Shown piece by piece: positions 1-12,996 of a stretch of DNA of 64,000 bases. Numbering within the stretch: position 1 is the stretch's first letter; each line of letters begins with the position of its first letter. The notes under the pieces were generated by a model. The model did not search any database and was not told the origin of the DNA. It saw nothing but the letters and a program-made list of their open reading frames with translations. Source of the DNA: Neurospora tetraspora. Its lineage: Eukaryota > Ascomycota > Sordariomycetes > Sordariales > Sordariaceae. The DNA is taken from positions 8,060,001-8,124,000 of the forward strand of contig NW_026944383.1 of NCBI RefSeq assembly GCF_033439725.1. The letters are read 5' to 3'. Made by a program: the position numbers and the translations under genes.

Positions 1-3000
1 GAAGCTTACGTTAACACAACACACTAGGACCATATTTTCTATCTCGGCCTGCCGGTCGTGATTCCCAAGCTGGCGCACCCTCCGTGGCCTTGATGGAGCG
101 CAAAGGGGAAACCCCTATTTATATCCCGTCACCGTGATAGTGACTGACTAACGCACTGTGATGATGCTGACGACAACGAAGTCCGTCGTCGAAACAAAAC
201 CTGGCGGAAAGCTTCCATGTGAATGTGAGCGTGAGGAGGGAGGGTCCTTGACCTATATGATAATGTGTATAAGCGCCGAGAAGAAAGTGTACCTGCATAT
301 GTAATTCCAATAAACGATTTCCAGCACGAAAGGGGGAAGGAAGAGAAGGAAACCAAGGAGGAGCTAATGTAGTCAGTCCAAAGGCACAGCTTACCGCCGA
401 ACTTGTAGCCTCACGTGCCTTGCAGTGTGGACTACATACACCCTTCAAGTCATGGTATTTTTTCCCTTACCTCCCAACGACGACGCTAGAGAGCAAGTCC
501 GCACGTGTTTATCACTTGATCTTGAGCTGAACAGCTATCTTTGGCGCCCTAGACATTCTCATCCGGGGAGTTCGATGAGCAAGAGCAGCACAAAAGAGGA
601 AGGAAAGAAGGGACGACACCAAAGCCCAAAAGAGACAAGAGAGGCGAAAAGGTGCCAGGCCGGCGGGTCGAGGCCAGACCGGACTGGACCACACCACACA
701 TGCACACACCCAATACGCCGGACCTAACTGGGTTCGGTTGGTTGGAATCCGGGGCGCTTCCTACTATCCATCCTACTGGGACTGGCGGGTTTGGTCACTG
801 GACTGGACCTGGCGGCACTACCGACAGCATATGTAGCTGGAAAGATAGGTAGCCAAGAGGTTGAGGCACAGAACAATAGCCATTGTTCTTTCACTTGTTC
901 GCCACTGGGTACTGGGGAATGAAAAGAAAGGGATGGAGGGCACGGCTCGGACCAGGAGAAGATTGCCGCGATTGGGTTCGGATTGCTCGTCCGTACCGTA
1001 CCGTCTTTGTGATGCTCCGCGATGGGTTGTCCGCGATGGGTTGTTCAGTGGTGGATGAATGCGGCTGAGGCGTAGTGACAAAGTGAAAACCTCGCTTTCG
1101 GCTTTCTGCCTCTCCATTGCCCAGGGTTCATTTTGCTGGGCGTGATATCCATCATGATGACTTGACCGAGGTTATCTCCTTCTCGTCTTCGGATGCCACT
1201 CTCATAGGCTCATGGTCAACAAAACGCTGAAATCTTGCTCGTCCGACGGCTACCCACTAGGTATCACCACATGGTTGGTGTCTTGCGTGTCCTCCTCCTT
1301 GCTGCTCCATAACCCGGTTAATCACAATCACAACAAGGCAACAATCACGTCGCCGAGAACCGACCCTAGACTCAAGAAATCCCAAGACCGGAGCCATGGT
1401 GAAATAAGGGTAGCGCATGGTTGGAGAAAGCTCGGAGTCGGGGATGATAAGATGATTTTATATATCTTTGTGATCAGCGAACAGGATCTCAACTCGCATG
1501 GAGGGGGTTGAAGAAGAAAAGAGGTGATGGGGGACCCCTAATTGGTTCAAGTGCGGTCGGGGACTGTGGGATCCCATGTGGTTCTCCGCCTGTTCTGGGT
1601 CAAGAGGCCAATGACGAGCAGCGCACAACCGCCCGGTCTAACGTTGCACTTTACTGTGTGGGTTTTCTTCTCTGAGATGTAAAGAGGCACGATGTGCATA
1701 TGCGAGTTCGCGCGAGAGTGTGATGACTGGGATTGTTTGGGGCTGACGACAGGATTGACCTCGTTATCGAGCGGTGAAGAGATCATTGCTCGGAATTTTC
1801 AGGTCATCAAGGTCAGCGAGGTGATGACAGCAAGTGCCGATGTGATGATGAAGAGAAAGTGAAGAGAAAGTGAAGAGAAAGTGAAGACTCCACTTGACCA
1901 AACTCTGTGTCTGATTATCGACTTGGAAAGTGCGGTGGTGGGCATCAATGCAAAAATCCGATGGGTTGGGGTCAGTCGTCACAGCATAAAGAATGCATGG
2001 AAAAGAGTCTCAAACTTTGTGAGGTGTGGTTGTACGACGTTATACAATCGTGTTGTCGCCGCATGGTGATACACGAAGTGGCAGGAGTGCTCAAATCTTG
2101 TGCGAGACCGGTGGTCTGTGCTCGGGTGGGATTCCAGATCGGGAGCCAAATCTCGAAACGTCTTTTGCCTCAGCAGCCCGCCATTGTAGGAGAGTCCAGA
2201 CAACGGCCTGTCTCAGCCCATCCATGTTGCATTCAGTTGTCTACACTACCGAATAAAGCAATTGTCTTGTTCTAGACGGCCCTGTTGATTCCAAATGTTT
2301 TTGACGATATCTTTTTGAAGGCGAATGTGCCATTGAAATCTTTGAAAGCAACATCTTGGCCCACCAAAAATAGCCGTGATATCGGAAAGCACGATGCGTC
2401 GACAGTGCACGCCGGAAGAAATATTCAACCAAATGGCAGCATAGCGCCGCAAGTACCGGGCAACCGCAAAGGAGGCATCCGGCTTGTCACTTGACACTGG
2501 TGAAGCGCTGTCGAGTTACAGGACGGCATCGCAAAGGTACAAGATCCCTGATGCTCAACGTTATAGATGGGTCACATTGCATGGGGGAGCCCCTGTCTTG
2601 CGCCTGTCTTGGCAACGAAGAGCAGTGCGGGATGTTATGTGATTGGCTAATTTGCGGGCTGCTAACCGCTCACACTAACGCCAGTCACGTCGGACGGCAG
2701 GGGCACCTCGGGGCCAGAAAGGTGCCAGGAACCGCAGGGCTCTTTCTGTGTGGACGACGACAACTCTTTCTCGTGGCCTCTCAGTCTTTTGGTCATTTTT
2801 GCTTCACTCAAATCCCTCACCTTTTGCACCCAATTGAATGGTACACATTACCTCATCCTGGATGAGATGCTTTCCTTTTTCTGCTCAGAAAAGACCCGAC
2901 TGAACAGGTCAACAACCGCCCAGGGACCCCGGAAGGCCATGTGCCCGCCTCCAGCCTCACAAAAACCACCAGAGACACAAGGCGGTCTCATGGTCTCGGC

Positions 3001-4094
3001 CTGTTCCTGGCCTGTTCCTCTCTTGCCCAGACAATGCCCAGCCCTTGCCAAGTGCTAGCTCGGCACGCTCCATCCCATCACCACCCCACACAGTGACATC
3101 CATAGCCAAGGTGCTACCCCCTCTCGGAACCGAACTCTGGTCTTGGTAAAACTGGCATGTGTCCCAGACCTTTGTAGATCATACACTCTTTATCCCCCTT
3201 CTCCCAAAAAGTCTGTCGGCCTCAAACACATACGCCTGTGGACATTCATGCAAGGACTGCCTCGTCTCCTCGAACCTCAGACGCTTCGGATACCGACGCT
3301 TCCGGCCTTCATACTCACATAACACCACCGTCATATCGCCCAGGCCAGGTGCCTTGATCTATCTTCATCATAATACCCATTGTGTTGAGAGAACACGCTC
3401 CCGATCCCCTGGAAACATCAGATGCCGCTCGGATGCCCGCTGTTGCCATAGACCGAATAGTCAGAACCTGGATCTCCAACAACAGCGACTAGCAACATTC
3501 CGATACACACTACCATCGGTGAATCTTGCGCCCCACCCCGTCGATTCCGACACACGCTCTCCCGAACCCCCGGGTGGGCGAGTGCCAGTCATCCATCACC
3601 AGAGAAGAAGGGAAACCCGCCCAATATTAGTCCGACTCGGCCCCGCCCGGCCGCTTAATTCTTGGCTTCCCTTCCTCTTTTCTCTCATTCTATTCTTTGC
3701 CGGCCTTGTTCTTCGTCTGGACGTCGATAGCCTTCTTTCACATCGACAACCCTTTCCTTCAACCACTTCGCTTCTTTAACCGCAGGTCGGGATTACCTGC
3801 TTCCATTCTTTCGAAGCTGGGTTGTTTGACGCGCTGGATCGCTACAAAAAAACGACTTTTACGACATTTGCATCATCGTCTGTGTTTGGATAATACGAGT
3901 GATTGGACTGGGACGAAATCATCATCATTGAGCGTTGCGTGAAAAAGACATCATCACCTGCGAAGGATACCGAATTAGAGGAGCAAGGAAGAAAAAGGTC
4001 AACTTGGAAGCGAAGTCAGTTCGAAGAAAAGGGAAACTTATAAGATACCCGACAGAGAGACTGTATCTTTCGTCATCAATAATCAGCCGTCAAC
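1..4094. other. Intergenic region, no gene supported
   Basis: I find no convincing protein gene here. Open frames are short, often lack an ATG, and occur on both strands with no recognisable protein. The last kilobase (about 3150-4094) is pyrimidine-rich and full of CAT/CTT runs. It probably holds the promoter and 5' leader of the membrane-protein gene starting at 4095. A 206-codon open frame at 3159-3779 begins with GTG and reads as low-complexity Ser/Arg/Pro text, so I treat it as leader DNA. Confidence 0.5.
1849..1887. repeat. Short tandem repeat, 12-bp GA-rich unit
   Basis: About three consecutive copies of a 12-base unit (gaagagaaagt plus a base) are visible. The tract is intergenic and lies in no open frame I consider real. 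Confidence 0.7.
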
Positions 4095-4654
4095 ATGGGA
4101 AAACTCATCAAGAACCACTGGGCGAGACTCATTATCCTGGCCGCTGGAACTTGTATGTGTGCCAAATTTCATCTCTCCATCTCAAGTCTTACAAACACCT
4201 CAACTAACACATCTCACAGACCAAGTCGCAGCCGCACTTGAGGGTTTCTTCTGGCCCAAGATCTTCTGGGATTTCCTCACAAAAACGCTAGACGCCGCCG
4301 TCAAGCCGATACCGATTCTGCAAATCATCAACCTCATATTCGGACTCTTGCTCATCGCTTGGGAGTGGCCGCTTGGTTTCATCGCCGGATCCAGCTTTCA
4401 CCGCAGTCTCGAGGCCCGCCTGGCCGTCCTCCCGCTTACCGCCCTGGCTGCCGCGCTCATCTACCAAGGGACGAACGCTGCTATTTATCAGGTGATTGGA
4501 CTGGGCGTGTACTTTTGGGCATACAGTGAGGGAGAGGTTAGTTCCCTCGTGATGAGAATTGGTTGAAGGGCGTTTTGCTAACTCGAGTGAACAGATGATA
4601 TGCGCAAAGCCTTGGACACTACCACAGCGTGGTGGCAAGTCCGGACGTGTATAA
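4095..4654 (+). CDS. Small conserved fungal integral membrane protein (DUF7727-like)
   Basis: The model joins 4095-4152, 4220-4536 and 4595-4654 to give 144 residues. The start is the first ATG (context CAACATGG). Introns use GTATGT...CACAG and GTTAGT...ACAG, and all phases match. The protein opens with a basic segment and a hydrophobic stretch (about residues 9-20), followed by further hydrophobic segments (about 50-70, 83-100 and 102-115), so it is probably multi-pass. The C-terminus carries ICAKPWTLPQRGG, a pattern I associate with a conserved fungal membrane family of unknown function (DUF7727). That family name is from memory and moderately secure. No enzyme motif is visible. Its neighbours give no functional hint. 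Confidence 0.8.
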
Positions 4655-7600
4655 TACCCATAACCGTACATATCAGCGATCCAGCAATCAGCATCCTGTG
4701 ACGAAGGACACGACTCTTCCATGACATCTCAAAAACATGGCCGAATGACACAGCAACACAAACCGACGACCTCCAGAGTGGCGCCATAGCGAACCGGAGC
4801 TGCGCGCGGGACTGTCATGTTGGCATGAAAAGGGAGGAAGCTATCGTATACGAGCAAATCCCAAAACCAGCACATACACACCTCAAACATATTTTTGGCT
4901 TATCGATGCACACACAGCAAGCGTCATCGTCCTTTTTTTTCTTCTTCCTGTCGTTTTTCTATATAGCATCAATTTTGCATGTCAGACACTTGGCATTTGG
5001 ATACCACACGGCGTTTTGTGATTACAGACTTTTTATGACTGGGGAAGATTATACCCAAGAGGAGAGAGAGAGAGCACATAGGGGAAAAAATGGGAGGATG
5101 GTGATGACAACGAATGCATTAAATACGGTGATAGGGTCACAGAGAGCATCAACAAACGGAAGATGGAAAGAGAGAATACAATGCATACACACTTCACATT
5201 CATGAATGACTATATCCTCTACGCACTACGTGATGATACTTTTGGCAATGAGCTCAGCCCCCAGGAATAGTGCCAGAGCAAGCTAGAACAGCCATCGCCA
5301 ACTGTTCCTCTTCCCAGGAGGGGGCCGCCACCTACTTATCAACCAAATATTGACTCCCCTTGGCATTGGGGCATCGTGAACCCCTGACAGGGGACCACTA
5401 GCTCAGGCCCTCGGTGTTTTTGGTCAGTTTCACTAGCGCCAACCGTGCTTATGCGAGGCTTAATGGTGGTGATAAGACTTTTACCTACCTACGTCGTTTG
5501 ATGTTCTGCTCTGTTCTTGGAACTGTTCTTGGAACTCTTTAAGGGGAGAAATCAAAAAAGGGAATGTGATGCTTTGAAGAACATATCAAATGGCATGGTT
5601 TGATGTCAAGTGAAGAGATCATGGTTCGGAACTAAGTCTGCAGTAGATCTTGTCGGGTTGAGGCTCTTCCGTGTTCCTCCCCCCATTCAGAGCGAGCGAC
5701 GAACACAGTTCATGTCAAACCCACAGCATCTCCAGTTCTGTTCTGAGAAGAGTATCAGAGAACAAATCGCTGGTCACTGGACATGAGACTTCAGTCGGTC
5801 GGTGTCAATCAAGGAGGCGCCTGTCCTGATCTTGCTACCTGCTCCTGCTCCTCCGCCGTCAATACGTTCACTCACCACTCCATCAATCCAAGTCACATCA
5901 CTAGACTGAGATTTCGCCTCATTCCCTTTTTCTGCACCATGAGTCCGATGCTCAATAACTCCCGTCGTAAATTCCGAGGTTCACAGCCACTGATCAGATT
6001 CCTTCCTTCCTTCCTCATTCGTCCTGATCTGTCTGTCTCTTTCAACCAATCCTTCGTTCAGATGCAAGGAGAATGTTTACCAACAGGGAAGGAGAAGAAC
6101 ACTATTGAGCTAGAGGTACCTATAACCCAATCACTCACCTGTCCCTGGGTACACTATCGTACAGAGAAGGAACAAGGACCGACGGGAATCCTCCAGACTT
6201 CAAGGGTTGGAATAGCTAGCTTGAGAATAGCTTGAGATCCAACTGAACACTTCATGATCCATAAACCAACCTACCGGGTCGAACTTCATCCATTGGAGCC
6301 GCCTCGAGTGTAGTCTACCCAATTCCGAACCCTTCAGTCGCCGACAGGTCACTTCCGTTGAAGCTGCCCGTCTCTCGACATCTTTCAAAATTCTGAGTGC
6401 TGCTGCTAGTCCAAACACTTCCTTCCTACCTAGCAGGAATAGTTCTTAGCGCCAAGCGGCCGGTACTAAGCGGCTATCGCGACGACCAGAAGCTTCACCT
6501 TCCGCAACCGCCTCAGCTACCTACCGCCTTCCCAACCGCCTTTGCGTCAGCCTTTGCGTCAGCCTCAGCTTCAGACCCTCACTCAATCCAGCCGCGCATT
6601 CAGTCACTCCAGTCTCCTCCACTACTCGCCTTCTTGCTCACCAGCCGCTCTCTGACGCAACCGCCAGGATCCGAAGGCTCGAAGAAGCTGGCTGGTGTCG
6701 TTGGGACCAACATAGCACCTAAGTCGGATACCGGAATGTGCCTAAAAGCGAGCCAGGATGGATGGAGTGTCATATCGTTTGTAGTGTTGGTTGTGCCTGA
6801 GACATGCCTCAATCACGTATCGTTTGGGGCGTTCATGGCGTTTCGCGACGTCCTCGCATTACTTGTTCCCATAAGCGCCGGCCATATCTGGCGACTGGCG
6901 ACTTGGCGCGGGTATTGTATTGTAGAAGTAGCCGCGCTTGACGAATCGCTCGCTTCCTGTCGCGGTCTAGGCCTCGAGAATTGGCCGGCCGTTCGCCAAC
7001 TTTGGAACCAACAGAATAAGGTATTTATAGCCAGGAGTGAGCACTAGTCATGATTAGTGAAGGAGAGAAAAAAGTGATATAAACTTTGTCAGTGTTCGCA
7101 CTCGTGTTCGTTCCTTTCGTTGGGTATGAAGTTCAGGGACATATGAATTAGCGAATTAGCCATGTTTGAGGTTGACTGTCGAGGTCGCTCTGATTAGCTG
7201 CGCCGCAGCCATGCGAAAGATCAGGGAAGCATTGACGGTGATATTGGAAAGTGAAGTTGAAATACCTTTGGCACCTCCCTAAAGCCCCTCAAAGCTCGTC
7301 CAGGTGTTCTGTCTCCTCGATGTGAAGGCACGCCATATTTCCTCGATACCCAATGTCTAAACTTACCTCCTGCCATTCCATACATAACAAGCGCATATTG
7401 TTTCCATAACCACTCACGCACCCTTCACACATCGCACAGAAACTTCAAGTGTTTGTTTGTTCTTCAGAATCAAGCAGTCATCATTAATATGGTATCGTCA
7501 TAAGCGCTGCTCTAATTCATTCCCATCCACTCCATCCACTCCACTACTCCACCAACTCGACTCCAAATCCCAAGCCCAGCTCAAGCCCAAGCCCAGCCTG

Positions 7601-7711
7601 TTTCTCAAAAACGCCGGCTCACTTAGTTAATGCTTTCCGCTCAAGAACGTCGTGTCGTGTCGTGTCATTGTTTACGAGTGTTGGCCCCTAATGTGCATGC
7701 GGTAGAGGTGC
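4655..7711. other. Intergenic region, no gene supported
   Basis: The first few hundred bases are probably the 3' UTR of the membrane-protein gene. Open frames at 5783-6235 and 6397-7047 reach 150 and 216 codons. The second starts at CTG, has an Ala/Ser/Phe repeat, and shows no family I recognise. A 66-codon frame on the minus strand near 7221-7421 begins with GTG. I do not call any of these. Confidence 0.45.
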
Positions 7712-8150
7712 TCAACGCCCCACATACTCGCCAACGTTGGCGTCATTCCTGTTTCCTTGGCGCTCGGGAAACTGTTTTTTTTTCCCATCATAATTAGCAT
7801 GTGTCGTTGCATTTGACATCAAGCAAGCTTCCTCCCAGATGGAGAACGAAAAAAGAAAAACATACCTTCATCTCCTGCAAAACTCCCTTCTCCAAAATCT
7901 GTTTGATGGCATCGTCTGAGTTGTGAGTGCCGAACTCGTTCTCGAGCATCGCCTTGGACGCGGCCTCGTAGATGCCCTGGCTGCCTTGCTTGTGGGTGGT
8001 GAAGACCTCGAAGACGGAAACGACTTGGGCCAAAGGAGTCGACTTGTCGCTGACCCACTTGTTGTAGTCGTCCTTGCTGTCGACGAAGACGAGGAAGTCC
8101 TCGTCGTTGCCCTTGTAGTGGACCTTGGTCTCGGAGGCACCGCCGCGCAT
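7712..8150 (-). CDS. SBDS N-terminal domain protein, Rtc3-like
   Basis: Two exons, 7866-8150 and 7712-7771, encode 114 residues. The intron starts GTATGT and ends in A-run plus CAG, phase 0. The protein is essentially one FYSH/SBDS N-terminal domain: the motifs KVHYKGNDEDFLVF, VVSVFEVF and a KAMLENEFGT segment match the small fungal Rtc3 family. The second exon adds a Gly/Asn-rich tail (ERQGNRND), also typical of that family. In yeast the homologue is linked to RNA metabolism and telomere capping, but its biochemistry is not settled. The start at 8150 is the first in-frame ATG; the open frame upstream begins at a TTG and encodes an Asn/Thr/His run I take as leader. A 5' UTR intron is likely at 8235-8488 (GTGAGT ... 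ACTAAC ... CTCCAG). Confidence 0.88.
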
Positions 8151-9709
8151 TTTGGATGGATTTGTGTTGGGAGTTGGTTTGGTATGTGTGTGTGTGTTGT
8201 TGTTGTTGTTTTGGTTCGTGGGGGTTGTCAAGTCCTGGAGAAAGCGGGCGAGGTTAGTTGGCTGTTTCTGATGTCGCGGTGTGGGTAGGATTGATGCGAT
8301 CGTGATCTTTTATGGCAGAGGGGAAGTGAATGGACGTCGCGTGACAAACAGGTGAATCCATCCTCAGCTCCAACCAGAGGAAGTGAATGGAACCTCCCAG
8401 TCGCAGCTCGTCTACCACCCACCCGCCTTCACATGAGATGAGGAGGATCTAGGAAGGAGAGCATCAGATGCACAAGCATTGAACTCACCTTATTAACTTG
8501 ATCAGATCGTCGTCGTTAAAAGTTCGTGATAAGTTCGTCGTTGATGAATTGGTATAATGAAGAGAAGAGGAAAAGTTATTGTCAGTTTCTGCCTCGCACC
8601 TACCAGATTATAAAGACGACAGAATTACAGACGAAGGTTGGCCGAGCCAGCAACAAACAGACAACAACTACGTCATAGGTGACGCTTCGGGGATCCCTTT
8701 GACTTTTGCTCCACTGTTGCGGCAGGCACGATTCTAACAGGGAAATGGTGGGGCGGGAAGAGCCCCGCAGATCCATTTTTAGCGGGTTCTGAGAGCTAGC
8801 GCGCAATAGCGCTGCCGCCCTGTGGATCTTTTTGCGTCTTTCAGCGCTGTCACCAAGACCCAAGCTTTGTTGACCATGGCAGTTCCCTCAAGATGAAATC
8901 ATTTCCCCTTACCCTTCCTGCCCTTCAAAAAACACCTGGAATGGAAGAGGGTTTTGCACGTATTCTTTGTAAACAATTCAAGGTTTCAGGTCGCGACTTT
9001 GATCCACCAAAATGGAGCTTTCAGAGTGAATTGCTTGGCGGTACCTTGCAGCCGAGCTTTCGTGACCTCAATTACGTCATTGTCAGTCGGACAACGGCAC
9101 GTCAGTCGCGACTTCCATCTGGCACTCACGACAACTGCCAACGCTTGCTGACCGATCTGCGGGCGGTGAGTGCTTGCCGGTGGTCTCAAGGGAATCCGTC
9201 TTGGCTAGCATCGGATTGATGATGCTCCGTTCCGAATCATTCGGGTTCATCATGAAACAGTAAACACCATCATTTTGGATCACGATGAAAACATCAGGCC
9301 ATACTGGTGGTGTATTCACTCTGAATCATGATGAAAACCTCAGGCCACCTCAATCCCAACTTTCCTTGCTACCTAGACCCACGAATAAGCGATTATCTTT
9401 CTACCAGCAAGCGAGCGACACCATTAACATTCGGGTACCTGATAACTTTTGAGATAACAATCTGTCCACCCGTCTCGACACCACCGTTGAGCATATGACC
9501 TCGTGACCGAGGTCGTATTTAACCCCCATTGTTCGTTCTTTATAAGCCCGTGAAACCATAAATCCATAATCATGAGAAAGAAAACAAGCGGGTATTATAA
9601 AATGCTTTTATCCGACCACCTTCCCAACCCAATAATGCCGACCGTCTGACCCTTACCGCCCATCATTATGTTTTGCCTGCCACAATAGACATTACTTTAC
9701 CTCCCTTGC
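8151..9709. other. 5' leader of the Rtc3-like gene plus intergenic DNA
   Basis: The segment holds the presumed leader and leader intron of the SBDS-like gene (to about 8560). After that comes DNA without a supportable gene, then the likely 3' UTR of the RhoGEF gene below 9710. A GT-rich microsatellite (gtgtgtgttgttgttgtt) lies near 8183-8210. Confidence 0.5.
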
Positions 9710-12700
9710 TCAACGAAACAGATTCCTCAAGCTTTGCACCACAACCTCCCTATGCACATTAACCTTTGCCCACTTATTTCCTGCCCCTGACGACGTCGAC
9801 GTCTTGGATCTCTTCCTCAGCCTCGGTCTCCTCGGCGTCGACGCCTTGTACTCAGAGTCACCGGATGAAGTACTATTCCCGCTACCTCTAACACTAGCCG
9901 AGTCAGCAGCCGAGCCATTATTCTCCTTTCCCCTTTTGACAGACATCTCCCTGGTCGACTGCTTGCTGAGATTCGACTGCTGGATACTCGGCGCCCTTGA
10001 GCTGTTCCCCGACAAATGTTGCAGGATACCCGAGAAATCATTAGGAACCATCCGTGTCCCTTCAGTTTCGCTCTCTGACCGAACGCGTACTGGGTCCGAC
10101 CGACGTACCACACTAAGCATCTCTTTGCCCACCGAGTCGGACGCGCTGCGAAGCATGGGACTGCGTCTCTCGATCTTATCGGGTATGACGGAAAGTAGAG
10201 AACGGCTCGTTTCCTCCGACTTGTAGCAGACTCTGCTCAGGGCCTTGGGGCTTGTTGTGCCCTTGGTGGGAGTGGAGCCGACAAGAGTCTCATCTTCTGT
10301 GCCATTACTGCCACTCCCTCCCTTGCGCGGAAGACTGGTCAAACTGGCTGAGCGTTTGGTGAAGCTGTTCGTGATATTCACCACACTGAGTTTTCGCATC
10401 ATGGATGACGCGGATGCTCGGACTAGCTGCTCGCTTCGGGATCGGGCCGTTATCCCTGGGAAGGGCAGGATGTCCCGGGTCCAGACATCTGACAGCAGAG
10501 CCTCGAGTCGAGCCCGCTCTTCACGGGATGGCGCAAGGACTGGCAGTCGGGTATTGGTGGTCAAGAGGGATTGAGATCGGCTGATTGAGGAGCTTGTCCC
10601 CGAAGCGGGTGCATCCTTGATTACGCTTGTATTCTTGAGAATCACTTGGCATAACGGTGACTTGGGCCCAACAGTGGTCGCTCTATGTATCGATATCTTC
10701 CTGGCAATGGTTCCTGCTCAAAACAGATGATTAGCTTATGTGCACCTTTGCAGGCTGCTATGACCACATACCTGGCTTTCTAAAAACAGCCCCCAGAGTC
10801 TTGATATTGAGCGAAAGCGAGCTAAAGGTTACCGGTTGCATCTGGTCTTGACCTTCGGTGGTCTGCTGGCTCCCGAGGCGTGTACGCCATTCCGTCTCCT
10901 CTTTCGGCGTGCATGCTGTCAAGATGATCTCGTACAACTGGTGATCGCAGAGAAACACAAGCTTCCAGGAATATGGCGCGGTGTGACATTGAAGTCCTAT
11001 AGATACGTCAGCACGAGGTTCACACGGATGGGGGCATCTGACAGTATCGATCTCATACCTCGACCGTTGTCCACCTCTTCCAACTTGACGTTGCTCAGAG
11101 CAATACAAGCCTGGATTGTGTATATCTGATCAGTCCTGCTAGCTGTAGCTAGACAAAACCATTCTTTGTACAGTAGAGCAACCATGTACTGTCCGTTGAC
11201 ACCTTCTTTCGTCTGCCAGCAGGCATGTAAAGCTCCGCACAGTTGAATATGGCCGAATGATCGAATGCGATTCTTTGAAGCTGCATCCAATTGCTGATTA
11301 GGGAATACCAGGCGGTCTTGGAGAATCCATGTCTTCTCCAGGGTCGACTTGATTTTGAAATCATCCGTGGCTTTGTTGATTTCTGCGGTGGCCTCACGTA
11401 ACCGTATAAGGGAGTTTTCAATCTCCATATGAGAATAGGGGCAGTCTGCCTCAGGGGTGTGTTTTAGCAATTCGGCAAAGAGCAATGGGTATTTGCATAC
11501 ACGTTGGATCGGCTTGACCTTGTTAGTATAAACCACGAGTGTTGACCTTGGCATGGTCAACTCACCTTCATAAGCAGATCTCCTATAGTGAGACTCTTTC
11601 TCTCTTTATCATCCTGGCTGTTAGCCGAGCCAAGAGAGGAGGCCAAAATCTCAATGCCCTTTTGGTAGGATTGCCAAGCAGGCATTGTCCTGTGAGCAGA
11701 AGCAACATCTTTGATCATGAGCTCGTACTTGGCACCATACTCTTCGTAGATGAAGAACCGGTTCATCTTCTTGGTAAATATCTTGGCAACTTCGGCAGCA
11801 ACTTGGGGATCGGCAAGCATGCCGGGAACTTGGCGAAGCCATGAAATGCCATCCTTGTCTTCTGGTACTGCATCCAGACTCCTCCATCGCTGATGACCAC
11901 GAAATCCCGAGCCGGCCGAAGGAATTTGCAGAGGGAAATTGAGCTGCGTATACTCTGAGTGAGGGATAGCTCTATGGAGGTCGCCTAACATCTCCTCATG
12001 CAGCTCGACAATGTCATTGAGGTTTCGATTAATGGAAGAGCGAAGGCTGGCGGGCAAAGTGGGAAGAGAAGCAAGAATAGTAACGTAAACCTAGGTAGGG
12101 AGTAACTGGTCAGAGACAATGGGAGAGGACGGGATGGAGATGCGACATACATTCATCAGGAAGCGCACATCTCCAATGTAGCTCTCTTCCGTATTGACGA
12201 GTTCCTCCAAAACCCGGCGTCTCTGCAATGACCTCCCTATAGCCGCAGGATCCGCCACCAGTTGTCGCTCCGGACAATAACTATCCTCAGAAAGCCGTGC
12301 ACCGGAGAGAGAAGCTCTGCTGCTGCGTTCTGTCCTCGACTGGCCACGGGATGACCGAACAGTGTTTCTCCGGGAGCGCGTCAGAATAGTGCTGGCACTA
12401 GTCAGAGATATACTGGCGCTCTTGACGGCCGTCACGAAACCAAAAGAGGAAGTTGAAGATGATTGTCGGTGGTGGCCGGGTCCCCAGGCTGTCGAGCCCG
12501 CACCATCGAGGTTGAAGTAGTAAGACGTGGAAGCATGCTCGTTACCCATGGCTTCCTGACGGCGAACTGCTCGTTTGTGCAGAGTCTTGATCCACTTTTG
12601 AAACGGCCTGTTCGGTTTCGAGGGTTTACTGGCTGGGGGCTCGCATGGTGTTGCTGTTGCTTCCCGGTAGACATAGTTGCTACTGTCCAGGGCTTGATGA

Positions 12701-12996
12701 TGTGCAACGGCATCTTGAAAGTCGTGTATCGTATCCAAAGTGTTCCACTGATTGGGTCTGCCCACGTCTACCACGGCCACAGTTGGACTGGAGCTGAGGT
12801 CTTCCTCTTCTATAACCGTAGGATCCTCCAGTACATGATGAAGTGGTTGTGCCTCGTCTGATACCGAAAGCAACGGCAACGGGTTCCCATTGGGGTCGAA
12901 GGGGGTATGAATGGCGCTTATCGGTAGAGTAGAAGGAGATGGCGGTAAAGGCTTGGTGACGGGATCGACATGGTTATCGACATTGGGAACTGCCAT
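9710..12996 (-). CDS. Rho guanine nucleotide exchange factor (DH-PH domains)
   Basis: Five exons (12151-12996, 11566-12090, 11059-11518, 10772-10996, 9710-10713) join in frame to 1019 residues. All introns are 47-62 nt GT-AG. Residues 1-255 are low-complexity with an SH3-like proline patch (KPLPPSPS). A Dbl-homology domain starts near 258 (RRVLEELVNTEESYIGDV), continues through DIVELHEEML, and contains the hallmark KPIQRVCKYPLL around 459-470. A PH domain follows (about 525-670), including QYMVALLYKEWFCL and SWKLVFLCDHQLYEI. The last ~330 residues are Ser/Arg-rich and probably disordered or phosphorylated. The protein should activate a Rho-family GTPase at the cortex in polarity or wall signalling. 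Which Rho it acts on cannot be told from this sequence. The start is the ATG in GCCATT context at 12996; an in-frame open extension to 13254 exists but reads as non-conserved leader. Confidence 0.93.

Noticed and set aside
3159-3779. 206-codon frame upstream of the first gene
   Set aside because: Starts at GTG, low-complexity Ser/Arg/Pro, overlaps a pyrimidine-rich leader. No domain.
6397-7047. 216-codon frame with Ala-Phe-Ala-Ser repeats
   Set aside because: Starts at CTG, no splice structure or family recognised, and composition resembles non-coding DNA with a short tandem repeat.
7221-7421. 66-codon minus-strand frame with MYGMAGGK-like text
   Set aside because: Begins at GTG, no upstream exon found and no family. 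Too weak to call.
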